Position numbers and translations under genes: made by a program
Assembly: GCA_029202445.1 (NCBI GenBank)
Contig: CP119321.1
Coordinates: forward strand, 2,604,001-2,668,000
DNA length: 64,000 nt
Direction: 5' to 3'
Source: Candidatus Microbacterium phytovorans
GTDB taxonomy: Bacteria > Actinomycetota > Actinomycetes > Actinomycetales > Microbacteriaceae
Shown: positions 17,522 to 26,694 of the stretch, one piece after another
How positions within the stretch are numbered: the first letter of the stretch is position 1
How the letters are laid out: each line of letters opens with the position of its first letter
The notes under the pieces: generated by a model
Database searches by the model: none
What the model saw: only the letters and a program-made list of their open reading frames with translations
What the model was told of the DNA's origin: nothing

Positions 17522-18336
17522 CGCCGGCCTCCCGTCGAGCGTCCCGACACCCAGGGTGCGACGAGGCGCGACAGGAGCCCGACGAGGGCATAGCCGGCGA
17601 GGGCGATCAGGGCGCACAGGAGGAAGACCACCCATACCCGCGTGGAGTCCAGGTTGCCCTGCAGGCGGATGAGGGTGATCCCGACGCCGCGGTCGATCGC
17701 GCCCATGTACTCGCCGAGCACCGCGCCGAGGAAGGCGCTGGGCACGGCGATCTGCAGGGCGTTGAGGATCGAGGGGAGGGCGGCGATGAGGCGCACCTTC
17801 CGCAGCTGCGTGAAGCGGGAGCCGCCGTAGACGCGGACGACGTCGAGCGAGGCGCGGTCGGCCGCCGTGAAGCCCAGGACGGCGCCGACCACGGTGGTGA
17901 AGAAGACCGCGAGGGCGGCGAGGAAGATCGCGGTCGAGCTCGCGTCGCCGGGCTGCTTCGCGCCGCCCAGGGTGACGATGGCGATGCCGCCGACCGCGAC
18001 GACGGGCAGACAGTAGCTGACCACGGCGATCTGCATGACGATCGGCTCCAGCCGTGGCAGGAGCAGCACGCTCGCCGCGAGGAGGAGCGCGATGCCGTTG
18101 CCCCACGCGTAGCCGATCGCCGCTTCGCGCACCGTGACGCCGAACACCGACCAATAGGCCGCCGGACCGTCGGACACGAGCGTCGTCAGCACGACCCACG
18201 GCGAGGGGACCGGGGTGTAGTCGGTGCCCTCGGCGGGGGTGAAGACGGTGGCGGAGAACAGCCACCACGCCGCGATGAGGACGACGGTGCCGACGACGGC
18301 CGCCAGCCATCCCGGCATCCGGGTGCGCGCACGCAT
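17518..18336 (-). CDS. ABC transporter permease (SsuC/ThiX/NMT1-type importer), first permease
   Basis: 272 residues, about six transmembrane helices, with the loop VYGGSRFTQLRKVRLIAALP that matches its partner's VYGGTRLTALRKVNVPGALP. The N-terminus is MRARTRMPGWLAAVVGTVVL, a basic tail then helix 1. The gene follows the ATPase gene by 12 bp and overlaps the second permease. It imports an unknown small organic solute together with its neighbours. Confidence 0.85.
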   Translation of the reverse strand: MRARTRMPGWLAAVVGTVVLIAAWWLFSATVFTPAEGTDYTPVPSPWVVLTTLVSDGPAAYWSVFGVTVREAAIGYAWGNGIALLLAASVLLLPRLEPIVMQIAVVSYCLPVVAVGGIAIVTLGGAKQPGDASSTAIFLAALAVFFTTVVGAVLGFTAADRASLDVVRVYGGSRFTQLRKVRLIAALPSILNALQIAVPSAFLGAVLGEYMGAIDRGVGITLIRLQGNLDSTRVWVVFLLCALIALAGYALVGLLSRLVAPWVSGRSTGGRR

Positions 18337-18348
18337 GTCAGGCCGCTC

Positions 18349-19179
18349 TCACGACTCGGCCGCGGCGCGTCCGTCGGCGCCGAACAACAGCTCGGACGCG
18401 CGGTCGACGAGGGCGTGGAACTCGGGGGTGCGCTGCATCTCCGGCGTGCGCGGGCGCGGGAGGTCGACCTCGATGATCTCCTTCACGCGTCCGGGCCGCG
18501 GCGACATGACGGCGACGCGGTCGGAGAGGAAGATCGCCTCGGAGATGCCGTGGGTGACGAGGAGGGTGGTCGCGGGCTTCTCGCTCCAGATGCGGAGCAG
18601 TTCGAGGTTCAGGTTCTGGCGGGTCATGTCGTCGAGAGCGCCGAAAGGCTCGTCGAGGAGCAGGACCGAGGGCTTCAGGGCGAGGGCGCGGGCGATGGAG
18701 ACGCGCTGCCGCATCCCCCCCGACAGCTGCGCGGGCCGCGCCTTCTCGAACCCCTGGAGCCCGACGAGCGCGATGAGCTCGTCGATGTAGGCGTCGTCGA
18801 CGCGGCGACCGGCCACCTCGAAGGGCAGCCGGATGTTGCTGCGCACGCTCCGCCACGGCAGGAGGGCGTGGTCCTGGAACGCGATCCCCAGCTCTCCCGA
18901 CGCCCGCAGCTCGTGCGGTGTCTTGCCGTCGACGCGCACCTCGCCGGTGGTCGGGGTCTCGAGGTCGGCGAGGATCCGCAGGATCGTCGACTTGCCGCAT
19001 CCCGACGGGCCGAGGAGCGCCAGGAACGAGCCCCGGTCGGTGTGCAGGTCGGTGTCCTGCAGCGCCGTGACGCTACGGCGACCCGTCGTGAAGGTCTTGG
19101 TGAGACCGTCGATCCGGATGCCGGTGCCTCCCTCGGCGAGAGGGGCACCGGCATCCGTCGTGGTGGAGCTCTGTGTCAT
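18349..19179 (-). CDS. ABC transporter ATP-binding protein of the NMT1-type importer
   Basis: 276 residues. It powers import by the adjacent permeases. Walker A is [13 protein letters not shown], the Q-loop lies in [15 protein letters not shown], the ABC signature is [10 protein letters not shown], Walker B is [13 protein letters not shown] and the switch His is in [15 protein letters not shown]. It is closest to SsuB/TauB/ThiZ proteins. About 20 Ser/Thr/Ala residues precede the nucleotide-binding domain. It is 21 bp downstream of the binding-protein gene. Confidence 0.9.
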   Translation of the reverse strand: MTQSSTTTDAGAPLAEGGTGIRIDGLTKTFTTGRRSVTALQDTDLHTDRGSFLALLGPSGCGKSTILRILADLETPTTGEVRVDGKTPHELRASGELGIAFQDHALLPWRSVRSNIRLPFEVAGRRVDDAYIDELIALVGLQGFEKARPAQLSGGMRQRVSIARALALKPSVLLLDEPFGALDDMTRQNLNLELLRIWSEKPATTLLVTHGISEAIFLSDRVAVMSPRPGRVKEIIEVDLPRPRTPEMQRTPEFHALVDRASELLFGADGRAAAES

Positions 19180-19200
19180 GGGATCAGCGCGGGTAACGGA

Positions 19201-20313
19201 TCAGGGCAGGTAGTCGATGAGGTCGGGGTTCTCGGCGTAGATCTCGTCGATGATCGTCGTGTCGAAGAGCTGGTCGACGGTGACGTCCCAACCGGCGGCG
19301 GCGAGCGAGTCGACCGTCTGCTGCTTGAGTTCGTCGGAGATCGTGAACAGGCCGTTGGCCTCGGTCTCCTCGGTGGAGATGAGGAGCTTCTCCGCCTCGA
19401 GGCCCATGCCGGTCTTGGTGGGGTCGAGCGCCCCGAAGACGGCTTCCAGTCCCTCGGAGGACTCCTCGGCCTCGGCGTTGTAGTACTTCTCGATGAGCGC
19501 GACGGTGTCGTCGGTGCTGTTCTGGAAGACGTCGGTCCAGCCCTTGATCTCGGCGGTGAGGAACGCCTTCAGCAGGTCCTTGTTCTCGGCAAGGTACTGG
19601 TCGGTGACCGAGAACGTCTCGGCGACGTACGGCACCCCGTTCTCGGCGTACGCGAGGTTCGTGATGTCGTAGCCGGCGAGCTCGACGGTGAGGGCCTCGT
19701 TCGTCAGGTACGCCATGAAGCCGTCGACGTCGCCGTTCATGAGGGGTGTCGGGTCGAAGTCGACCGGGACGACCGTCACGTCGGCCGGGTCGATCCCGTT
19801 GGCGTTCAGCAGCGCCTGGAACACCGAGGCGTTGGAGTCCTGCACGCCGATGGTCTTGCCGACGAGGTCCTGCGGCGTCATGATGTTGCCGCCGTCGGCG
19901 AGCGACAGGATCGTGAACGGGTTCTTCTGGAACGTCGCGCCGACGATCTTCAGCGGGGCGTCCTGCTCGGCGATTGCGGCGCCGATCGACGCGGCGTCGG
20001 ACAGGGCCACCTGGACCGTGCCGGACAGCAGCTTCGCGACGCCCGTGTCGGGGCCGGAGATGCCGACGACGTTCGAGAACCCGGCGTCCTCGTAGTAGCC
20101 GTTCTCGTAGGCGTAGAACTCGCCCGCGAACTCCTCGTTCTTGATCCAGGAGTACTGGACGCTGATCTCCCCGAAGTCGGCGGCGTCGCCGGAGCCGGCC
20201 GGCGCGGGCGAGGTGTCGCCGGCGCACGCGGAGAGTGCGAGAACGGATGCCACGGCAACGGCTGCCGTGACGAGGACGCGGGCGCGCGGGCGCGCGGTGC
20301 TGTGGATCGCCAT
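19201..20313 (-). CDS. NMT1/THI5-like ABC substrate-binding lipoprotein
   Basis: 370 residues. The lipobox LALSAC gives lipid-anchored Cys at residue 30, then a Gly/Ala/Ser linker. The mature domain starts VQYSWIKNEEFAGEFYAYEN and has YYEDAGFSNV, typical of NMT1/THI5-like binding proteins for pyrimidine precursors, riboflavin, taurine or nitrate. The ligand cannot be told from the sequence. No thiamine or flavin riboswitch is seen in the 190 bp upstream, which argues weakly against those vitamins. ATG 20313 has GAAGGACC as ribosome site. It is the first gene of the operon and lies divergent to the ParA-like gene. Confidence 0.85.
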   Translation of the reverse strand: MAIHSTARPRARVLVTAAVAVASVLALSACAGDTSPAPAGSGDAADFGEISVQYSWIKNEEFAGEFYAYENGYYEDAGFSNVVGISGPDTGVAKLLSGTVQVALSDAASIGAAIAEQDAPLKIVGATFQKNPFTILSLADGGNIMTPQDLVGKTIGVQDSNASVFQALLNANGIDPADVTVVPVDFDPTPLMNGDVDGFMAYLTNEALTVELAGYDITNLAYAENGVPYVAETFSVTDQYLAENKDLLKAFLTAEIKGWTDVFQNSTDDTVALIEKYYNAEAEESSEGLEAVFGALDPTKTGMGLEAEKLLISTEETEANGLFTISDELKQQTVDSLAAAGWDVTVDQLFDTTIIDEIYAENPDLIDYLP

Positions 20314-20507
20314 CGAGGTCCTTCGGGTGTGGAGGTGGAGCGGATGGATGCGGTGCAGGTTGGCACCATGATCGCGCCGCCGTGTGTACGGTGACGGCCG
20401 CTCGTGTTTCCACTGTGTGACGATGTGCGCCGCACGCGCGCCGAGCGCCCCCTCGGCGCGGACCGCGCGGGGTGGGATACTCGATGTGCCCTCAGGAAAG
20501 GACCACT

Positions 20508-22073
20508 GTGGCCACCACCACGTACGAACCCACCGTGCACATCACCTCGAGCACGGGGGCGCAGATCCACGTCGGCGGCGAGATCGACGAGGTCTTCGCG
20601 TCGACCGAGGAGGGCCTGCGCGCTCGGATCGTCGAGGCGATCCGTCAGCTCGCGGCATCCGTCGGCGAGCCGGTGACCGCGATGGTCGTCGACGGCGCCA
20701 CGCGCTGGCCGATGATCGTCCACCCCGACGGCACGTTCCTGGAGGCGACGTCGCTGTCGGCCTCCGACGGGGGAGCCGCCCCGCTCGACGCGGTTCCGCA
20801 GCCGGTGGCGGCGTCGGAACCGGTGGTGGAGCCGGATGCCGAGGCGGCCGCACCCGCTGAGGCACCCGCGGAGGAGCTCCCTGTTCCGGCGGACTCCGCT
20901 CCTGAGCCGGTGCACGAGACGGTGCCGGCGGCGCCCGCGTTCGCGCCCGCCCCGAGCTTCGCGCCCGCCCCGGTCGCCCCGGTGGCGGCAGCGACGGCGG
21001 CAGAGTCCGCGCCGATCGAGCCGACGCGTGAGCCGGTGCGCGCACCCGAGCCGACCCGCGCGGCCGAGCCGGCGCGCGCGGCCGCCGGTCCCCTCCGCGC
21101 CGACGTGCAGCGCCGCGACCCGCAGTCGCCGTCGCGCACAGCGCCCACGGTCGACGACCTGCTGAACTCGCGTCTGGACCGTTCTCGCCCGCGCGCCACC
21201 GAGGGCTGGCAGGGAGCCATCCGTCGCGCCACCGGCGGGGCCATCTCGCCGCGCCCCGGCAAGGCGGAGCGCTCGCGCATCGAGCGCCAGCGCAAGGTGC
21301 AGCGCCGTCTCGACGCGCCCCGCACGATCGTCGTGCTCAACCCGAAGGGCGGCGCCCACAAGACCACGAGCACGCTCCTGCTCGCCGCCACGTTCGGCAC
21401 GCAGCGCGGTGGGGCGACGCTCGCCTGGGACAACAACGAGACCCGCGGCACGCTGGGCTGGCGGGCGCAGAACGTCCCCCACCACCGCACGGCCGTCGAC
21501 CTCCTCGACGACCTCGACCTGTTCGCCTCGACGACCCAGTCGAGCCTCGCCGGCCTCGACACGTACGTCCGCACGCAGGTCGACGCCCGCTTCGACGTGC
21601 TCGCCTCGGATGAGGATGCCGCGGCATCCTCGACCATCGACGCCGCCGCGTTCGACCGGCTGCACAGCGTGCTGTCGCGCTACTACCGGCTGCTCATCAT
21701 CGACACGGGCAACAACATGCGCGCATCGAACTGGGTCGCCGCCGTCGCCGCCGCCGACCAGCTCGTGATCGTCTCGACCGTCCGCGAGGACACCGCCGCC
21801 AGCGCGGCGTGGCTGCTCGACGGCCTGCGCGAGAAGGGCTTCGACCACAAGATCGACCAGGCGGTGACGATCCTCGCGGCGCCGTCGGCGCACCCCGACA
21901 AGCGACTGTCCGAGCGGCTGGAGCGCCACTTCGCGCAGGTCACCTCGGCCGTCGTGCACGTGCCTTTCGACCCGGCGCTCGTCGACGGTGGACCGATCGA
22001 CTTCGACGCCCTGTCGGCCGAGTCGCGCGACGCGTGGCTCACGGTCGCCGCGACGGTCGCCGACCGGCTCTAG
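20508..22073 (+). CDS. ParA/MinD-like ATPase with a disordered N-terminal region and altered Walker A
   Basis: 521 residues. Residues 1-85 form a small alpha/beta region, about 85-200 are an Ala/Pro/Glu-rich disordered stretch, about 200-270 are basic, and about 270-521 form a ParA/MinD-type ATPase domain. The deviant Walker A is NPKGGAHKTTSTLL (K280, G281, G282, A283, H284, K285, T286): the usual Gly before the second Lys is His. LIIDTGNNMRASNW is a Walker B-like segment. It could position cell-surface or division components. GTG 20508 is chosen because AGGAAAGGA lies 6 nt upstream; ATG 20472 is less likely. It is not next to parB or the origin. Confidence 0.8.
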   Translation: MATTTYEPTVHITSSTGAQIHVGGEIDEVFASTEEGLRARIVEAIRQLAASVGEPVTAMVVDGATRWPMIVHPDGTFLEATSLSASDGGAAPLDAVPQPVAASEPVVEPDAEAAAPAEAPAEELPVPADSAPEPVHETVPAAPAFAPAPSFAPAPVAPVAAATAAESAPIEPTREPVRAPEPTRAAEPARAAAGPLRADVQRRDPQSPSRTAPTVDDLLNSRLDRSRPRATEGWQGAIRRATGGAISPRPGKAERSRIERQRKVQRRLDAPRTIVVLNPKGGAHKTTSTLLLAATFGTQRGGATLAWDNNETRGTLGWRAQNVPHHRTAVDLLDDLDLFASTTQSSLAGLDTYVRTQVDARFDVLASDEDAAASSTIDAAAFDRLHSVLSRYYRLLIIDTGNNMRASNWVAAVAAADQLVIVSTVREDTAASAAWLLDGLREKGFDHKIDQAVTILAAPSAHPDKRLSERLERHFAQVTSAVVHVPFDPALVDGGPIDFDALSAESRDAWLTVAATVADRL

Positions 22074-22086
22074 CCGCCGGCCAGCG

Positions 22087-22120
22087 GCATCCGCGCACGC
22101 TGAGCATCCGCGCACGCTGA
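22087..22120. repeat. Perfect 17-bp direct duplication between convergent genes
   Basis: GCATCCGCGCACGCTGA occurs twice in a row (22087-22103 and 22104-22120), in the gap between the ParA-like gene and the hydroxyacid dehydrogenase gene. Confidence 0.9.
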
Positions 22121-22162
22121 CGGGCTCGCCGAGGGCGGCGGCCTGACGGCATCCGGAGTCGT

Positions 22163-23080
22163 TCAGCCCCCGAGGACGATGTTCTCGGGGGTCTCGCCGT
22201 TGCGCAGGTGCGCGATCTGCCGGCGCAGGAGCGCGGCGATCCGAGGCTGCATCGCCGTGGACGCGCCGCCCACGTGCGGCGAGATCAGCACGCCCGGCAC
22301 CCCCCACAGCGGGTGGTCCTGCGGGAGGGGTTCGGGGTCGGTCACGTCGAGCCCCGCGCGGATGCGACCGGCCGTCGCGTGACGCACGAGCGCGTCGGTG
22401 TCGATGAGGGGCCCGCGCCCGACGTTGACGACGAGCGCGCCGTCGGGGAGCGCGGCCAGTTCCGCCTCGCCGATGATGTGGCGGGTGGCGTCGCCGCCGG
22501 GCAGCGACAGCACGACGATGTCGACGGTGGGCAGCAGGTCGTGCAGTTCGTCGACGCCGTGCACCCGGATGCCGTCCTCCTCGCGGGCGCGGGAGGCCAC
22601 CGGCACGATCTCCACCTCGAAGGGGCGCAGGCGGGCGGCGACCGCCTTGCCGATGCCGCCGTAGCCGAGCAGCATGACACGGCGGTCGGCGAGGCTCTCG
22701 GCGAATACGCCGTTCCACTGGCCGTGCTGACCGTCGATCGCGAACCGGTCGAGGTGACGCTGCACCGCGAGGGTGAGGGCGACGGCCAACTCGGCGGTGG
22801 ACGTCTCGTGCACGGTGGCGGCGTTCGCGAAGCGGATGCCGGGAGGCAGGATCTTCTCCACGCCCTCGTAGCCGATCGACTGCCCCTGCACGAGCCCCAC
22901 CTCGATCTCGGCCAGCTTCGGGAGGAAGCTGCCCTGCGTCATGTACGGCGGGACGACGATGTCGAGGCGTGGCCGCGGTGCAGGGGTGGACATGTCCCAG
23001 AGGAGCACTTCGACGTCGTCGGGCACGTCGCGGAGGTCTTCGGCGAGGCGGGCGGTGGGGACGGTGACGACGATGCTCAC
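22163..23080 (-). CDS. D-isomer-specific 2-hydroxyacid dehydrogenase
   Basis: 305 residues, NAD(P)-dependent. The Rossmann motif is VMLLGYGGIGKAVAARLRPF; the catalytic Arg/Glu/His set is suggested by LSLPGGDATRHII, NVGRGPLIDTDALV and DPEPLPQDHPLWGVPGVLIS followed by PHVGG. It is shorter at the N-terminus than formate- or glycerate-type enzymes but complete for the family. The substrate is unknown. GTG 23080 is preceded by TAGCGT and six bases (leaderless). It is divergent from the DUF1761 gene. Confidence 0.88.
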   Translation of the reverse strand: MSIVVTVPTARLAEDLRDVPDDVEVLLWDMSTPAPRPRLDIVVPPYMTQGSFLPKLAEIEVGLVQGQSIGYEGVEKILPPGIRFANAATVHETSTAELAVALTLAVQRHLDRFAIDGQHGQWNGVFAESLADRRVMLLGYGGIGKAVAARLRPFEVEIVPVASRAREEDGIRVHGVDELHDLLPTVDIVVLSLPGGDATRHIIGEAELAALPDGALVVNVGRGPLIDTDALVRHATAGRIRAGLDVTDPEPLPQDHPLWGVPGVLISPHVGGASTAMQPRIAALLRRQIAHLRNGETPENIVLGG

Positions 23081-23086
23081 TCTTCG

Positions 23087-23092
23087 ACGCTA
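23087..23092 (-). promoter_or_regulatory. -10 hexamer TAGCGT for the hydroxyacid dehydrogenase, leaderless start
   Basis: TAGCGT on the minus strand, then CGAAGA, then GTG 23080: a spacing of exactly six. Confidence 0.55.
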
Positions 23093-23152
23093 CCGGGAGT
23101 AACGTTCCGGGAAGGCCGCACCGACCCGACCTGGCCTCACCGAGGAGGACCG

Positions 23153-23584
23153 ATGATTCCCGAGATCAACTATTGGGCCGTGCTCGTGGCCACCGTCGCC
23201 GCGATCGTGGTCGGGTCGATCTGGTACGTGCCGAAGGTGTTCGGTGCCCGCTGGAAGCGCCTCGCCGAGGTGCGCGACCCCGAGACGGCCACCGAGGCGT
23301 GGCTTCCGATCATCGTGTCGATCGCGCTGTCGTTCCTGCTCGCGTGGGTGCTCGCCGGTTCGGTCGCGATCGCGTGGCACTTCTACGGGGGCGGCTACCT
23401 CACGTCGGCGCTCGTGACGGGACTCACCCTGTGGGCGGGCTTCACGGCCGGACGCTTCATCGTCCACGACGTCTTCGCCGGGCGGCCGTCCCAGCTCACG
23501 GTGCTCAACATCTCGCACGAGCTCGTGCTCGTGGTGGTGATGTCGCTCATCATCGGCGTCTGGCCCCCCGCCGGCACGGTCTGA
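23153..23584 (+). CDS. DUF1761 family membrane protein
   Basis: 143 residues with four predicted transmembrane helices. The N-terminus (NYWAVLVATVAAIVVGSIWY) and VPKVFGARWKRLAEV match the DUF1761 pattern of a first helix followed by WY.p..FG..W. The C-terminal helix is LVLVVVMSLIIGVWPPAG. No function is known for the family. ATG 23153 has a strong GAGGAGG 7 nt upstream; longer in-frame starts run antisense through the dehydrogenase gene and are rejected. It is followed by the CATGTCCCAC repeat array. Confidence 0.82.
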   Translation: MIPEINYWAVLVATVAAIVVGSIWYVPKVFGARWKRLAEVRDPETATEAWLPIIVSIALSFLLAWVLAGSVAIAWHFYGGGYLTSALVTGLTLWAGFTAGRFIVHDVFAGRPSQLTVLNISHELVLVVVMSLIIGVWPPAGTV

Positions 23585-23616
23585 CCCCGCCGGGTGAGGG
23601 CCGGTGGTGCGCACGC

Positions 23617-23670
23617 CGTGGGCACCGGCATCCGAGGGCACCGGCATCCGTGGGGCACCGGCATCCGAGG
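23617..23670. repeat. Three short direct repeats GGCACCGGCATCCG
   Basis: CACCGGCATCCG occurs three times at a 16-17 bp period directly before the CATGTCCCAC array. Each copy carries the over-represented heptamer GGCATCC. Confidence 0.75.
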
Positions 23671-24081
23671 CATGTCCCACTTTGTGCGGGCCATGTCCCA
23701 CTTTGTGCGGGCCATGTCCCACTTTGTGCGGGCCATGTCCCACTTTGTGCGGGCCATGTCCCACTTCGTGTCGGTTTGAGGGGTGAGAACCGACCGAATG
23801 TGGGACATGCCCACCCACCCAGCGGCGGGAACCGACCGAATGTGGGACATGCCCGCTCAGGCTGCCGCTACGAGTCACAGATGCGGCCGAGAGTCGGCCA
23901 TGTCCCACTCTGTGTCCTGGCCATGTCCCACTTTGTGCTGGCCGTGTCCCACTTTGTGTCGGTTTGAGGGGTGAGAACCGACCGAATGTGGGACATGCCC
24001 ACCCACCCAGCGGCGGGAACCGACCGAATGTGGGACATGCCCACCCACCCAGCGGCGGGAACCGACCGAATGTGGGACATG
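23671..24081. repeat. CATGTCCCAC repeat array 1 between convergent genes
   Basis: CATGTCCCACTTTGTGCGGGC repeats with 21-bp period from 23671, 23692, 23713 and 23734; a fifth half-site at 23755 leads into TGTCGGTTTGAGGGGTGAGA and the inverted partner ACCGACCGAATGTGGGACAT. The partner block recurs with 42-bp period at 23789 and 23831, then 23977, 24019 and 24061, separated by CCCACCCACCCAGCGGCGG. A second set of forward half-sites lies at about 23899-23955. The bases form long possible hairpins. No gene is called here; open frames are by-products of the repeats. The gap between DUF1761 and purQ holds nothing else. Confidence 0.92.
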
Positions 24082-24138
24082 CCCACCACACCCACCCACT
24101 CACCGACCCAGCGCCACCGCCAGCGCGGCCGACGAGCG

Positions 24139-24846
24139 TCAGACGGCGGCGGATGCCAGGGAGGCGACGGCCGACGTGAAGAACGAGAGACCGTCGACGC
24201 CCGACCGCATCGCGGCAGCGGTGTCGGGACCGAAGCCCGGCTCGACGGCGTGCTCGGGGTGCGGCATGAGGCCGACGACGTTGCCGCGCTCGTTCGTGAG
24301 GCCCGCGATGTCGTCGAGCGAGCCGTTGGGGTTGACGCCCACGTAGCGGAACGCGACGAGACCTTCGCCCTCGATCCGCGCGAGGGTCTCGGCGGAGCAG
24401 ATGTAGCCGCCGTCGCCGTTCTTCAGCGGGATCGTGATCTCCTGGCCCGCCTCGAACTGCGACGTCCACGCGGTCGACGCGTTCTCGACGCGCAGCCGCT
24501 GGTCGCGGCGGATGAACTGCTGGTGGGCGTTGCGGATGAGGCCGCCGGGGAGCAGGTGCGCCTCGACGAGCATCTGGAAGCCGTTGCAGATGCCGAGGAT
24601 GGGCATGCCGGCGGCGGCGGCATCCTTCACCTCCGCCATGATCGGCGAGAGCGCGGCGATCGCGCCCGCGCGGAGGTAGTCGCCGTAGCTGAAGCCGCCC
24701 GGGAGCACGAGGGCGTCGACGCCCTCGAGGTCGTGGGAGCCGTGCCACAGCGCGACCGGCTCGGCACCCGCGAGGCGCACGGCGCGCTGTGCGTCGCCGT
24801 CGTCGAGCGAACCGGGGAAGGTGATGACCCCGATGCGGGCGGTCAC
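24139..24846 (-). CDS. purQ: Phosphoribosylformylglycinamidine synthase subunit PurQ (glutaminase)
   Basis: 235 residues, class I glutamine amidotransferase. It hydrolyses glutamine to supply ammonia to PurL for FGAM formation. The N-terminus is [20 protein letters not shown], the nucleophile Cys is in [11 protein letters not shown], and the His/Glu of the triad are in [14 protein letters not shown] 24846 overlaps the purS stop (GTGA), giving purS-purQ coupling. PurL is encoded about 24 kb away at the left window edge on the same strand. The 3' end adjoins repeat array 1. Confidence 0.95.
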   Translation of the reverse strand: MTARIGVITFPGSLDDGDAQRAVRLAGAEPVALWHGSHDLEGVDALVLPGGFSYGDYLRAGAIAALSPIMAEVKDAAAAGMPILGICNGFQMLVEAHLLPGGLIRNAHQQFIRRDQRLRVENASTAWTSQFEAGQEITIPLKNGDGGYICSAETLARIEGEGLVAFRYVGVNPNGSLDDIAGLTNERGNVVGLMPHPEHAVEPGFGPDTAAAMRSGVDGLSFFTSAVASLASAAV

Positions 24847-25088
24847 TCGACGACCTCGATGCCCACGACGTCCTCGATGACGGCGTTGGAGAGGATCTCG
24901 TCGGCGATCTTCTTCACGCTGGCCAACGTCGCCTCGTCGGCGCTGTCGACGGTGAGCTCGAACCGCTTCCCGATCCGCACCCCCGAGATGCCGCCGACCT
25001 CGAGGCGCGACAGCGCGCCGGCGACGGCCTTCCCCTGCGGGTCCAGCAGCTCGGCCTTGGGCATGACGTCGACGACGATGGTGGGCAT
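24843..25088 (-). CDS. purS: Phosphoribosylformylglycinamidine synthase subunit PurS
   Basis: 81 residues, the expected size. PurS bridges PurQ and small PurL in the FGAM synthase complex. The sequence [20 protein letters not shown] and [18 protein letters not shown] are typical. ATG 25088 is selected over a 34-residue extension because it gives the standard PurS N-terminus and has CGGAGCC upstream. It is the first gene of purS-purQ and is divergent from the ceb cluster. Confidence 0.95.
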   Translation of the reverse strand: MPTIVVDVMPKAELLDPQGKAVAGALSRLEVGGISGVRIGKRFELTVDSADEATLASVKKIADEILSNAVIEDVVGIEVVE

Positions 25089-25253
25089 CTGGAGGCTCCG
25101 GGAAGTCGCGGGAAGGGTGTCCACCCAGTCTACGGGTAGCCCAGCGGATGCCACGGAGCGGTCGCGGATGCCGCGGCGCGCTCGCGCCATCCCCCGACCC
25201 CGCAGCCCGAAGCCGACCCGGCGGATGCCGTGACCGAACCGTGATCCTTCTCA

Positions 25254-25322
25254 TGGGAGCGCTCCCTTGACATTCGTGGGAGCGCTCCCGTACGTTCGAC
25301 TCGTCTGGTGAGAGCGCTCCCA
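25254..25322 (+). promoter_or_regulatory. ceb promoter with three CebR boxes
   Basis: Three 14-bp palindromes match the CebR box TGGGAGCGCTCCCA in 13 of 14 positions: 25254-25267 (last base T), 25277-25290 (last base G) and 25309-25322 (third base A). Between boxes 1 and 2 is TTGACA (25267-25272) and after an 18-bp spacer TACGTT (25291-25296), so box 2 sits between -35 and -10, box 1 upstream and box 3 just downstream. This is a strong repression layout for the cebEFG-bglC-cebR operon. The rest of 25089-25395 holds the 5' leader and AAAGGAG ribosome site. Confidence 0.92.
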
Positions 25323-25395
25323 CGGAACCCGATGTGAGACGGACCGCCGACGACAGCGAACACGCAGCTAGACCCACACCACAAAGGAGTGACAC

Positions 25396-26679
25396 GTGAA
25401 ATCACGCGCACTGCGCCGCATCGGGCTCATCGCCGGCGCCGCCACCACCACCGCGATCGTGCTTGCCGGCTGCACCGGCGGCGGAACGCCCACCCCCACC
25501 TCGAGCGGTGACGGAGACAAGAACTTCGAGGGCGTCGAACTGACGCTCGCGACGTTCAACGACTTCGGCTACACCGACGAGCTCCTCGCCGAGTTCACGG
25601 AGGAGACCGGCATCAAGGTCGTGCACAACAAGGCCGCGACCTCGAACGACGCGCGCGCCAACTTCTTCCAGAAGCTCGGCAAGTCCGGCCTCGCCGACGT
25701 CGAAGGCGTCGAGGTCGACTGGTTCACCGAGATGATGAAGTACTCCGACCTCGTCGCCCCCGTGCCCGACGACCTGAAGGGTCGCTGGCTCGACTGGAAG
25801 GAGCAGGCGGCCACCGACGCGAACGGCAACCTCGTCGCGTACGGCACCGACATCGGCCCGCAGGCCATCTGCTACCGCGGTGACCTCTTCGAAGCGGCCG
25901 GCCTTCCCAGCGACCGCGCCGAGGTGGCCAAGCTGTTCCCGACCTGGGACGCGTTCTTCGATGTGGCCGACGACTACGTCGCCAAGACGGGCAAGCCCTT
26001 CATCGACTCCGCGAACTCCGTGCTCCAGGGTCTCGTCAACCAGCTCGAGATCGCCTACGAGCAGCCCGACGGCACCATCGTCGCCACCGAGAACGCCGAC
26101 ATCCGCGCTGCCTACGACACGGTCGTGGACCGGGCCATCCCGATCGCCTCGTACGCGGGTCAGTGGAGCGACGACTGGTACGCCTCGATGGCCGGTGGCG
26201 AGTTCGCCGCGATGCTCTGCCCGCCGTGGATGCACGGCATCATCGCCGGTGAGGCTCCCGACGTGACCGGCTGGGACGTCGCCGACGCATTCCCCGAGGG
26301 TGGCGGCAACTGGGGCGGCTCCTACCTCGTCGTGCCCGCCAACGGCGCCAACGTCGAGGCATCGCAGCTGCTGGCCGACTGGCTGACCTCGCCCGAGACG
26401 CAGATCAAGGCGTTCAACAACGCGGGAACGTTCCCCAGCCAGCCCGACGCGCAGTCCAGCGCCGACCTGACCGGCTTCGTGAACGACTACTTCAACGGCG
26501 CTCCGACCGGTGAGATCGGCATCAACCGGGCCAACGCGATCACCGTCGCCACCTACAAGGGCGAGAAGTACTTCCAGTTCCACGATGCGCTGCAGAACGC
26601 CGTGACCCGTGTCTTCGACGGCCTCGAGGACAAGGAAAAGAGCTGGAACACCTGGGTGACCGAGGTCAGCGCGTTCTGA
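25396..26679 (+). CDS. cebE: Cellobiose/cello-oligosaccharide ABC transporter binding lipoprotein CebE
   Basis: 427 residues. The lipobox VLAGC puts the lipidated Cys at residue 26. The mature protein is an extracellular-solute-binding family 1 protein ([27 protein letters not shown]-like [19 protein letters not shown]). It captures cellobiose or cellotriose outside the membrane for CebFG. GTG 25396 is preceded by AAAGGAG. It is under three CebR boxes. Assignment to cellobiose rests on the CebR boxes and the adjacent GH1 gene, as in the Streptomyces ceb locus; the sugar is not proven by this protein alone. Confidence 0.88.
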   Translation: MKSRALRRIGLIAGAATTTAIVLAGCTGGGTPTPTSSGDGDKNFEGVELTLATFNDFGYTDELLAEFTEETGIKVVHNKAATSNDARANFFQKLGKSGLADVEGVEVDWFTEMMKYSDLVAPVPDDLKGRWLDWKEQAATDANGNLVAYGTDIGPQAICYRGDLFEAAGLPSDRAEVAKLFPTWDAFFDVADDYVAKTGKPFIDSANSVLQGLVNQLEIAYEQPDGTIVATENADIRAAYDTVVDRAIPIASYAGQWSDDWYASMAGGEFAAMLCPPWMHGIIAGEAPDVTGWDVADAFPEGGGNWGGSYLVVPANGANVEASQLLADWLTSPETQIKAFNNAGTFPSQPDAQSSADLTGFVNDYFNGAPTGEIGINRANAITVATYKGEKYFQFHDALQNAVTRVFDGLEDKEKSWNTWVTEVSAF

Positions 26680-26694
26680 TCCCACCCGGACTCG

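Noticed and set aside
15918..17591. N-terminal extension of the GH13 gene to about 1127 residues
   Set aside because: The extension is antisense to apt and runs through the promoter and operator; the enzyme is complete from ATG 15917.
20314..20507. Thiamine (TPP) or flavin riboswitch before the NMT1-type binding protein
   Set aside because: The conserved riboswitch cores (for TPP, CTGAGA and ACCTGATC) are not found on the relevant strand.
23595..24099. Long open reading frames on both strands with Met-Ser-His-Phe-Val and Cys-Pro-Thr-Leu-Cys repeats
   Set aside because: They follow the repeat periods (21 and 42 bp, multiples of 3), occur in several frames at once, and are low complexity; no ribosome site or domain.
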